Under the pieces are notes generated by a model. The model searched no databases. It worked only from the letters and a program-made list of their open reading frames with translations, and was not told the origin of the DNA. This document shows, one piece after another, positions 1-10,766 of a DNA stretch of 64,000 nucleotides. Source of the DNA: Schizochytrium sp. TIO01 (taxonomy: Eukaryota; Sar; Bigyra; Thraustochytrida; Thraustochytriidae); the NCBI GenBank assembly GCA_004764695.1, contig SMSO01000031.1, positions 2,465,048 through 2,529,047 of the forward strand, in the 5' to 3' direction. The position numbers were made by a program, and so were the translations under genes. How positions within the stretch are numbered: position 1 is the first letter of the stretch; the number at the start of each line of letters is the position of its first letter.

Positions 1-2564
1 GTGTCACCTGAAAAACCAACGGTTTTGCTTGATTCAAATATTGCTTCAAATCGAACGTAGATTAAGCCCATTCTGCAAAGGCAACCCTTACATTTGACAA
101 TACATAACTTCAAGAGACGACTGGTACAAGGCATGCGGTCTTTTTGCTTGAAGCGAGAACTTACCTAAACCCCCCTCTAGTTTCGCACGAACAGTGTCAT
201 GATGAAAAAGCGCCTGGCGCTTCAAGGCTTTTTTCTTTTGACATAGCCAATTGCGGTCGGAAAACATCACCTTCAATAGAAGCAGTTGTGCAATTATGTA
301 TAACGAATACAAACCGAGAAGTAGGGGGCTCGCAAATAGTCTCGAGGTGGATTAGCTCCCAGCTCACAACGCAAGCTCAACGATAGAGTACTCTGGCGTA
401 AAATCACTTCATCTTAAGGCAGAATGTATCCCGGCTTTCGACAAAGCATGTGGCTTGAATTCAACACGCACTGACAAAAACCGTGTATGCATTCTCTCTG
501 CTGAGGAACTAAACAAATGGGGCAGGGCCAGCTCGCAGAACTGTTGGCGATGCGTACGAGTTGGAGAAAGGGAAATGAGTGGCAGTTCAGAGATTTCATA
601 AGATCTACGAGAGTCTCAGCTCAACCTTGCTCGAGAAGACATCGTCGTTCTTGGTTCTTGTGCATTCTTTTCCAAGAGCATAAATAGTTGAGACCTTGAG
701 TAAATTCAGAGTGGGCCCGAAGACCGCAGTTTGGTCAGAAAGCGACATCTTCTGTGCGGTGGTGGGACCAGAATCGCCGACTCGGAGATGTCATACACCT
801 CGCAACGAACAGTTTGAGAGATTAAAAACACGAATAAGATATCTCCTTCATCGTTCTTCAAGGCCAAAAGGTATGTTGTACTTCATTCCAGAGCACTTCA
901 TCTACACTTTACAAATAACTACATAGTCAATTGTGCTTCTTTCAGTGGTCAAGATGCAGAGGTTTCCTCAGAAACGTCGTCCATATATTGTAAAATAGAT
1001 TGCCATCTAATTCCGGAGGGTGCTGGTCTGCCAACCCTGAGACGTCTTGATGATTTCAGCACGATGCAAAGATTTAATTAAAATAATTATAAAAAAACTT
1101 ATGAGATTTATACGAAGAGCTCTGCCTCGAACAAGGACACCATGTGACGTATCATCATTGAGCAGCCTAAAAGACTAAATCCCTGTCACCAAGAGATTAC
1201 AATCCCTGCTTCGAAGAGGTTTAGAAGCCGTCACCGGACTGCGAGCGTACTTTAGGTTGAGAGACGCTGAAGTCCCGTTCCGACTGGCTGTTTGGGCGCT
1301 TGCATATCTGCAGAGGGAACCAAACTTTTAAAGCAGAGCTGAGCTAGAATCCGGGCGCTGCTCTGGGTAGGGTTTTGCGTTGTTCTCTAATATTCGCCTA
1401 ATACTAGGCAGATCAAAAGACGCTTGCTAATGCGTTCAAAAGTGACATAGGCGAGTAAAATCATTGCTGGAAACCCAAGACCTATAGCGAAACGAAAGTG
1501 GGTGCTGCGTCAGCTGCTGCCGCGGGAGCACGCAGATCAACATGGACCTAGGAAGAAGAAGAATAAGTGATGGAAAGTCTCACAGGAAGCATGATCCTTT
1601 GTTAAGCAGCAAACAAAATGAAACAAAACAAACAACCTTTGAAAAAGTCCATTTCTTTATATTGATGGACTTTTTGAGAAACGAAAATGCCGGCGTGGCT
1701 GAATTCGTTACGCTTCCTGGCTTTATGATAAGCGTCAAAGGTGGAGGAGAAGAGGAGCCGCCGCATTCTCGTCAAAAATCGTCACCTTCAAGAGTTAGGA
1801 GATACAGCAAGAATCACACAGTTTTGGAGAGGCTTTTTCCAGAGTCACAAGTAAGACCGAAGAAGAGCCAACCCGAGGATCTGCATACAACGAACGAACT
1901 TCAGCAGATCGGGCTTAAAGCTCGCTTCCCGTCACTACAAGGCTACTAATCGCTCAAGATCGAGCTGACTCGAGCAGGCGCATGGCCTTCCGAATAAACG
2001 ATCCTCAAGCTGACCTTCGTAAGCAAAAATCAATCAATTTTAAGTTAACCAAAAAAGAAAGCAAAAGAAATAAAAATATATAAATTTAAAGAAAGGAGGT
2101 CTGAAATATACGCCAATACTGCAGTAGTGCCAATGCCAGGAATGAAGAAAAACACAACTCTCAGTATTCGATCTAAAGAGCCCTGCGGAAGGGATGCGGT
2201 GGACAGGGCAGCGCCTGAGCGACCTTGTAGCGCCCCTTTAGGTCCAGGCACCCACCTGGTGAGCTCGAAGCCATGGATGCTTTCGTCGTTCAAACACGCA
2301 CTGTCAAGCAGATCAAGAGCAATGAAGCAATTCGTAAATGAGCGAGCGAATGAATGAACAAATAAGCATCGAAGTACAACTAGTTAAAACCCGTGCAGCG
2401 AAAGAAAGAACGCCAATAGCGTCAACCTGTTGTTTTCAGTGCATTGCATTGTGTTCTTTCTGAAGGCGGAGCTGCAATTCTTGTCATTCGCATGGTGAAG
2501 CCACTTATCGATCGTGGATAGAGAGCGAACAATTAAGTTTTCTTGTTCTTGCTTGCTTGCTTGA

Positions 2565-2586
2565 GCTAGCTAGCTAGCTAGCTAGC
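2565..2586. repeat. (GCTA)n microsatellite
   Basis: About 5.5 copies of the tetranucleotide GCTA. Each pair of units is self-complementary, so the tract can fold on either strand. It is preceded by three GCTT units at about 2550-2562. Confidence 0.95.
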
Positions 2587-2850
2587 GAGTTAGCTGCCTG
2601 CCTGCCAGCCAATGCAGTTATCGTGGCTGATGAGGGTTTAAGGAAGACGTAGCCGAGAGGAAGAAGTGGCAAGAAGGAAGGAACCATCCAGAAAAACAGG
2701 AGTCGGTGGCGGATGGCCCATAAGCTTCCACCAAACTAACTTCGAAGAGAGAAAGACCCAACTCGTGCCTGCGTTCCGGCCTGTTACTCCCCAGCGCTCT
2801 CCTCACAGGTCATAAGGGTCAATTAGCAACGCAATTTACAACAGGCGCTC

Positions 2851-2898
2851 TCTCACTCACTCACTCACTCGATCACTCACTCACTCGATCACTCGATC
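2851..2898. repeat. (CACT)n with interspersed CGAT
   Basis: Imperfect tetranucleotide tract of CACT units interrupted by CGAT units, 48 bp. Confidence 0.9.
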
Positions 2899-5790
2899 AT
2901 TCCAAGTTCGCCCCTCGCGTGCTTCACCCGTCTCCGGCGAGGAAAACAAGATCTCAAGAAAAACGGCGCCCTGCAGGCTTGGCAATAGACAATTAGATAG
3001 ATAGAAGACCGAGCTCAACTACTATTGACGGAATGCTCGCTCCGACTATGGCTCATCTTGGCCAGCTTTGGACGACTTGGCTTGCTTCTTTCTCCTCAAA
3101 CCCACCTCGATTGATCGATGGCTGCTCTGGTTTCTGCTGTTTCTTTCAGCTCTCTCTACTTGCCGGCAAGTTTATGAGGTAGCGTTGCTTTCGTTCGCTT
3201 TATTCAGCGCCCCCTTGTTTTATTTGTTCGAGAAAGCTAGCACACTTGCGTTTTAAAACGCACACGAGGCATTTAATTTGATTTTTGATTTTCAGAGTGA
3301 TGAAAATATATGAAACCTCTCTGGGCTCCTGCCCCAGCTTGCATCACCTCAGTGCTCATGGCAATACCTGCATATACTTCAAGGAGCAGAGTGAGCTCTC
3401 GCCATCGGTGAGGCTTTTTTTGCTCAGGTCCTCACTCGACAACGGTACTTCAATTTTTTTGCAAGAGGCGAAAACAAAATAGTGTTATACAGAGGAATGA
3501 GTGCATCCTACTTCTATTAGCAGTAGAGAGAGAGAGAGAGAGTTACCTGGTTGCTTTGAAAATATTTTTTAATCTGCTTTCTCTGGCGCGCACCCGTATA
3601 CAGTGTGTCTTCCTCTCTGCTCTTCTCATCATTTCACATCACCTTTCTCGGCTGATGGTAACATATATTCTTTACTTGTTATAATTTTTTGTTTGGCTGG
3701 ATTTTCTAATTAACCGAAGGAAACACGAGCTTTCAAAGAACAGTTCGCCGAGCCAGGCAGGACCTGTGCAGGCTGCCTCGCGAGGGGCAAAGTCCAAAAA
3801 CCGTCACCACTATGCTGGCCGGTAGCTACCACGTGCGAAAGAACATCCTTTTCCAGCTCGGAGACCCAGATAAAGCTGACAAATTCTTGTGGTCTCGCAG
3901 CTGTTAACTTCCTCCGTCTCGAGACATCTGGCCTCCTCCCGCATTGGCCTTCCTGCTACCAAAGATATCTTTTCTGCGTAACTACTAGCCAGTAACAAAA
4001 GCTTGGATGAAGTTCAAGTCGTTCGATGGCTAGTTCCTTACCTTCGTTCTCTTTGTTTTCTTAGGTTTTGTAGTCACTGATGAAAACATCAAGGATAAAG
4101 AAGAAGTCATCATGTTATCGAGCCTGTCAAGGCTTCACCTTGAGATTGTAAGTCAGATCGGCTAACACTAGAACGGTGCTCAGAAAGACCTCAGCGTGCT
4201 TTATGGTGTAAGAACCAGATCTGCCAACAAAGATTGTATCCCTTGAATTAGAGAAAGCACAATTGAGGCGAGAAGTATAGAGATAGTTTCTGATTGTGTG
4301 AATATTCTAGACAAGGTGTGCGAGCGAATGAATCTGGGAAAACTAAACTTGAGACGAACCAATGAGCGTATCAAAAACTTTCCGTTCTTTTTGTCAGACT
4401 AAAAGATCCTCCATATGCAACTGCGCCAATTTCTGTCGCCATGAACTTGGTGAGCTAGCGACGCTGCAAAATCTATCCAAACGCTTGGAAACGATCTTTT
4501 ATGTAAGCAAACATAAAAGGTCAAAGTCGCACAGAAGTATTACCACATAAATATGTTTCTCACTCTTTCTAACAATTTTTGACGCCCACGTTAACCTTGC
4601 CAAAACATTGTACTTGGCTTATTTACTCCTTGCTTTGCTGTACACGTGAAAGTGAGTTGAGATTGGCTCAATTCTCTACAAGTTATTGGCTTTGCATCAG
4701 GCTCTAAGAAGTAGCTCAAACCGCAAACCTAAAACATTATTTCCATCTCAGAATGTCGTGAATGTTGCTAAAGCCAAAACGTGTAAATTGTGAACCAGTT
4801 TATGCGTTGGATCACCTTTAGATTACATTTGGTTGAACGTATAGCCGTGAATTCATCATCTGAGACATCTCATGCATTGCTCATTCAAACCTGCAAATGG
4901 CGATCCGCAAATCGCTACACAAGATGTCTCTAGTATGCTCATTTTGAACCAAGCAGAACCAGAATGCTGCCAGGGGTTCTCTTCAACACTTTTAAATCGA
5001 CATTATGCTACAAACAAAACACAGCTTTCAATTTCGTAACCTAAAGGGAAAACACATATGGGCTGTTGTGTTTGTTTGCTTTTTTGGCGTGAGCGAGGGT
5101 AATGAACTCAAGTTGTATTCAAAGAACCTAGGTCAATATACTTCGATTCGCAAGTAATGGGGATGATTTGCTCAGTAGCAACTGAAGAATAACTTGAACT
5201 AATGGTTCTAGTAGTCGTGTGCAGGAATCATTCTTTGTTATAGCTTATTCCTACGCGACTAACAAAATCTGTGTGAAGCCAGAGTTAGAACCAAAGAGAA
5301 CAGTTTCTCCGCGGAAAGAATTTTTGTCAATTTTAATTGCAACTCGCCAAATCAATGTACAATACCGCAGCACTGTTTCACACCTGTAGGAGGGGCGTTC
5401 GGGCTACAGCAGTGGCTGATTTTAAAGCTTCAAAGCAAACAACGAATACAATGCATAGATACTACAGCTTATTGCTCTTTCCTCTCTACCCTATACATAT
5501 TAACACTTTACAGTAGCAACATGTCAAACATTGTCAAAAGTACAAACGCTGGGTAGTTCCTAGCTTGACTCATCTTCTGGTTTCGGTATTTCGTTTCAAA
5601 TTTTTAAAGACAAGACAACTAATACTTACCAAACCGAAATCCATGTGAATAAGTTAGTGTAAATTACATCAAGCATCGCTGATTCTAAAGTGGCTAGAGG
5701 TAGTCTCACTTAGTACCTAGTGCAAAGGGACAAAAGCTCAGTTAGGGTCTTCTGTTCTCTTTGAGACGTCAAGTTTGGCCGCAAGCAGCT

Positions 5791-6134
5791 GTTGGAAAAT
5801 CGTACTCAACTTGTTCCAAGAGGTAGATGAAATAATTGAAAGTATTTTCCAAAGGCACAGAAACTGTTGTTTTGTTACATTGTAGCTAATCTTCCGCTTT
5901 ATTTGTTTGTTCTATCAATGGGTAGGTCGACAGTTTACCATCGAAGTGATATATTGCGGACTTTTCAATGTCATAAGCGTCTCTTCAGCTAGACTAAAGA
6001 ACCGCGCCTGAGTACCCATGCATTGTTTACTCGTCTTTACTTTTTCAAGTTTGAAAAAAGTTCATAAGCGGGCCCCAATAAAGCGTAAAATGTTACTTTT
6101 TGTTTGACCCTCTGGACACTGTTCTTCTCTCTGG

Positions 6135-6167
<33 letters not shown>

Positions 6168-6172
6168 GGAAA
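5791..6172 (+). repeat. Possible retroposed copy: poly(A) tail between short direct repeats
   Basis: A run of 30 A residues (6135-6164) follows an AATAAA hexamer (6077-6082). The 8-bp word GTTGGAAA occurs directly after the poly(A) run (6165-6172) and again at 5791-5798. This arrangement (target duplication, body of about 335 bp, poly(A), target duplication) is what LINE-driven retroposition leaves. I see no coding frame or Pol III A/B boxes in the body, and the hexamer lies about 52 nt from the tail, farther than usual. The 8-bp match could be chance. Confidence 0.3.
6135..6164 (+). repeat. Poly(A) tract, 30 nt
   Basis: Uninterrupted run of 30 adenines. It is followed about 70 bp downstream by a (TC)n tract. 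Confidence 0.97.
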
Positions 6173-6234
6173 GAGCTCTACTCAAATCCTTTCAAAGTGT
6201 TTCCACTCGTTCTCACTCTCTCCGAATCCCTTTG

Positions 6235-6257
6235 TCTCTCTCTCTCTCTCTCTCTCT
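6235..6257. repeat. (TC)n microsatellite
   Basis: About 11 TC units. Together with the upstream poly(A) run it produces spurious Lys-rich and Ser/Leu-rich frames. Confidence 0.95.
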
Positions 6258-9200
6258 TTCATTTCTTCCTTCAGAAAATCGACGCCCTGCAAAATTGTTT
6301 GCTTTCAGCTTTTGTTATCTTCAAGGATGGGTTTCGAGGGCTGTCTACCACAAACTACAATTTTGCTACTCATCCAGAATTTCTGCTTCGTTGGCCAAAG
6401 TATGACTACTGGCTGGACCTCGAGTCGAGGTTTTCGCTCAATTTTAGTTGTTTTGACATAAAAAATCGAGTTCGATGCCTTACTGCGCGAGGGTGCCAGG
6501 AAAGACTTTTTATATGCATGATCGATTCTCTTACAGCTCGATTGTTACGGTTGCCATGATGGTTTTTGGCTAGACGCTGAAGTGTACCGTATGTTTTGAA
6601 GCAACTTACTAAGAAAATTTCCCCTCTCCAAGAAGAGACAGAACCGAGGTTTTGGATGATAGAGGCTGCTCCCAACCTGCTCCAATTGCTGCTCGCTACC
6701 TGCTCGTCTGTTTGCATGCGCTGCATTGTTCGTCGTCTTGCTCGTAGATGCTCGAAAGGGTTGCATTTTGAAGTGCCGAGACAACTACTCTTTCTTCGAA
6801 GCTTCCATTGCTTTGCAGATGAGGATAGATGAAGTAAACTTCGATGCTGGAGCTGTTTCTCTAATGACCTCTCAATTTTGTGTGATTTCTTTACTTCATT
6901 CTTTGCAGTAGCATGATGCAGCCAAGTGGATGCAAAAACAAGAAAAGATGGTTTAGAGAGGAAACCTGGCTAGAGAAGGGGAAGACCGAAATCCTCAAAA
7001 ATAGCAAGGATATCGAGGACGAACCCTTTTGTTTCGCCGCCTTCTTTCAGTATTTTCCTAAAGTCATTATGCTGACTGCTTGAAGCAGCTCGGGCATATC
7101 ATTATTCATAGCGTGATAGACCGACACCCGTGGTAACCCTGAGGCGAGACAATGTAAGCAGCGCCAATGCCGCGAGCCTCCCGCAATAGATTTATTTATC
7201 CCTCTGACTGATGAATTGCAGTGCAGCTTTTCTTTCTTATCGTTGACCTTCCAAAAGCCGTCTGCCTTCGTATTAGTAGCTAGGCAGTGTTATGCACTCG
7301 CTACTTGTCACTTTAGGCATTACTCTGTTCCTTCTTTTTATTTTTGTTTTTGTCTTTAATCGTGTTTACAAAGCAAGCAGGCAGACAAGAGCAGAAGAAG
7401 AAAAGAAGACCTTGCTGTCGCGTACGAACCCTTCCCACTCCCTATCAGCCTGGCCGCCTGAGTCGGCCTGATAACGTAGCAGTATCGGCAGCCTTTGTCC
7501 CAGCACTTGGCCTTCGTTCATCCCCGCGGCTCTCCGAGCAGCAGCTCTCTCTTCCACAGGAAGAAGAACTTGAAGAGTGCCGACCTGCTCATATACAGCC
7601 TCCTCCCATAGTACAGAATAGTACTGGTTGGAACCCTACTTGTCGTAGAAGGCCTAAATCTCTTAGGCATTAGAAGCGGCTAGTCCACATTAGTAACTTG
7701 AGCAGAATCAAACTTCTTTTCAAGCTTAGAGATGGTTCAATAGTGATGAGAGAATTGCTTTAGAAAAAAAGAATCTGTCTGTGTTTTTCTCCTTCGTATT
7801 CATGTGGGGAGAGAACCAACAGAAACCATGAAGAAGGACCATCTTTTATCTTTAAAAGAAAAACCTATATTATTCGCAGTTCTTCCTTTTTTTTTAATTA
7901 ACTGGCCTCGTTCTAATTTTAATTTGTTTCTAGTTTTTGGAAGGAATAGTCGCCGACTCCCGACACGGGTCTGACTGAGAGGTACAAGAGTGGCTTGAGC
8001 TAAGAGTAAAGCAACCGTGGCAATCAACTCCTATTGGCAAGGCAAGCATTGAGGTTAGGTTCATCTTACTCTCGAGGCCCATTCGAACATGTAAACAAGG
8101 AGCCTCTTTGGCGTAAGGATACTGCAAAACAAGTGAATATCGCGCACCTCATTTCCCAAGAACAACGTCTTGCTGAAAGAGAGGTTTAAGATTATGCGAT
8201 TAACACGGAGGTGAAGACTGGCGAATGCTTTCAGGAAATTTAGATTTCGAAATAGCCTCAGTTGAGTTGCAAAAGTTTCAAGCTGTTGGAGTTTGTTTAT
8301 AATACATTCAGTCTAAGTTTGAAATTTTATTTCTGGTTTGCCTGAGAGAATTTGTCATGAAGTTTCCTTGAATCTTTGAATGATGTGGACTGGACACAAT
8401 TGTGGAATTAGACTAATGAGACCAGACAAGACAGACTTATGCGATCGATGTAGGCAGCTGATCCCAGGTTTATAAACGTGAGTGGTAGATCACATATGTC
8501 TTATAAGACTCTGCAAATCTGTATCGATGCAAGCATACACTACTTATACTACGCATAGCGTCAATCAATGTACGAAAGAACTTTTGGCTTCTTCTTTCAC
8601 CAAGGCATTGTCACCATGTTTCATTCGATGACAAACTGGCGATAGTAGGGGTACTCGAGATAGGAGGACGAGTTATCCACATTTGCAGTTTGAGATGGCT
8701 TCTTTATTCCCTTGCTTTTTGAGTAACAGTAGAAGCATGTTTGAAAACATTTTTCATCCATGGTGCCAGCGAACGTTCACCTGTTAAGAAAAACGATTCA
8801 AAAGGATCTCCGTTGCTGTTATTTGTATTGCTAACTATGGATTATATGCAACGTTAACTTCGCAGAACCACATCATGAAGGTAGTGAATGTTGGATTTTG
8901 CATTGGTTACCCATGGCGAGACGAGGAAAAATAGACCAAGTATACATTTCTTGAACTCGCTACCAAAGAAACTTGTGTTTCTCAATTCAGTCCGACTAGC
9001 TTAATCTAATTCTACGGCCACGAAGACGCTCTGGTTAACTCAAACGGATGGCGCAGAAATGATCTTTGTCTATATGCAGAAAAGAAATATGTCCTTTGGA
9101 TATAAAGCAACGAATATACAGTGCGATTTCAAAAGATCAGATGAAAACGGTGGAGACGATGGTCGATTCGGTCATTCAGTCGAGCCATGTTTCTGACCAT

Positions 9201-10398
9201 GTTGTGGAGGTGTTGTCGCTCACCGAGAGAGTCTCCACATGGACGCGATTGACATTGACAGGTTGAGCGGCTCTGAAGAATACTAACCAGGACCAGATCA
9301 CCACCGATTCTTCGCTTCCGCAAGACGTCTTGGGCGTCTAAAGTGAAGCAAGAGAGCTGATGCAGTTTAACGAGAATTTAATTAACTTTCTCGATTTTCT
9401 GTTGCAAAGGAAAGTGGCAAACACCGACGCGGAAGGCCAATGTTGGTCGATCTCCAATACATAAATCTGTAAGCCCCTTACATTTTGTGTATCATTCTGA
9501 ATAAATCAACATCAAAAAGTATTGTACTTCGTCCTCATGTCAAAGATTGTATGAGCCATCAGCCAGCAGGACTTTCGTTCGTAGATTCTCTTCGCAGATT
9601 TGTAAGCACTGCTGAATAATGCTTTCTTGGTGACATGTTTGAAAGCAGACTAAAAGAGAAACGATAAAGATGATATGCCTCAACACTTTCGCTTCCTACC
9701 ACAGTTCCTGAAATGAGATTACATTCTTTATAAATTGTACAGAAAGAGCCGGATTGTGGATGTTCTGCTGTAACATCTAGTTTCGTAGACTCCTTTCTGA
9801 GGGTCCCTTCGAATTCTATTTTGTTTGAAATGATTACCAAATTGAACAAAATTTATGAATAGAAGAGGTATGACCGCTAGCAGTACAAATTAGTCCTACT
9901 TAGCATAGCCTTCATGGTAACTAATCTTTTCTGTGACTTACCGTCACTTGCTTATCATAAGGGTGTTTCCATTCTATTGAAACTTGACCACATTATTTGC
10001 AGCAAGCGATGATGTCGTGCTGTAGGATATGCAACTCTGTAGTATCCTGATGATCTTTGAAGACCAAGACTATACCAAAAGATTATCTCCTCCTATAGAC
10101 ATTGACAGTATTGTAAGAGTGAAAGTCTTCAGTATGCAACTAAAATGTTATTTATCCAACTATGGTTTTGTCAGGTTTGCAAATTACTATGAAAGTAAAC
10201 TAGAATATGAAAGATTCAGTCCGTGTTAATGTTCGGCAGCTGTACTCGAGTTCGCTTGGTTGTGGCGCTGCTGCTAGCTGCACGCACATGCAGCAAACAA
10301 GGAGTGGTCAGCAAGAAGAAGTGAATCATAAATTACTTTGAAAATACTACCGCCACGTTTTCAAATTTTGCATGCTATTTTGCATTTTCTGTCAGTCG

Positions 10399-10403
10399 TT
10401 TGC
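10399..10403 (+). repeat. Target-site duplication, left copy (TTTGC)
   Basis: TTTGC sits directly outside the left LTR and is repeated exactly at 15834-15838 outside the right LTR. Five base pairs is the usual duplication length for Ty1/copia integrases. It also fixes the LTR ends at TATTG...CAATA. Confidence 0.93.
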
Positions 10404-10610
10404 TATTGAAGTAATATACAGCTACTGTCTAACCTAACCTAACCTAACCTAATCTCCTGTCCGTTGGACTGACATCATGCATTCATCTCTACCTGTATGC
10501 AGACCTGAAACCCCGATAACTCATATATCATCCTCTTTCTCTTTCTCCTGAGTTCGTCATCCTTGTCAGACTACCTCTCCACGCTTCACAGCACAGGCTA
10601 CTCTGCAATA
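10404..10610 (+). repeat. Left LTR (207 bp)
   Basis: Identical by eye to 15627-15833. It starts TATTGAAG and ends CTGCAATA, giving a 5-bp terminal inverted repeat (TATTG/CAATA) rather than the canonical TG...CA. It contains four AACCT units (10431-10450) and a CATATATC stretch near 10523 that might act as a TATA-like element. The exact transcription start is not visible. Confidence 0.95.
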
Positions 10611-10625
10611 GGTTATGGGCCCAAG
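10611..10625 (+). other. Primer-binding site for an internal initiator tRNA-Met fragment
   Basis: GGTTATGGGCCCAAG begins at the first base after the LTR. Its reverse complement, CTTGGGCCCATAACC, matches the anticodon stem-loop of eukaryotic initiator tRNA-Met (anticodon CAT), not the tRNA 3' end. Drosophila copia is known to prime from a cleaved 5' half of this tRNA, and the core of the site is the same. I infer that minus-strand synthesis here starts from a half-tRNA. Confidence 0.85.
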
Positions 10626-10766
10626 ATACGCCAGGAAGACTCGAGCGTAACAACTCGTTTCCTAGACATCTTGAAGATCAGACGAGCTCAACATCAGAGA
10701 TAGAGTAAATTTTTTCGAAATAAGACTTCCTACGGAAAACTATACTCAGCCCTCAAGCAAGTCAAC

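Larger units (their letters stand above)
1..10398. other. Gene-free stretch, left flank
   Basis: I see no reading frame here with a recognisable domain. The longest plain frame (1542-1949, plus, 135 codons) is rich in Ser, Lys and Arg and resembles nothing I know. Isolated simple repeats and one poly(A)/AATAAA structure are listed separately. A split gene with short exons, like the LpxB gene later in this window, could still be hidden here, because small exons are hard to see by eye. Confidence 0.6.

Noticed and set aside
10430-10452. Chromosome end or telomere
   Set aside because: Only four units occur, and the same array is in both LTRs of an internal retrotransposon.
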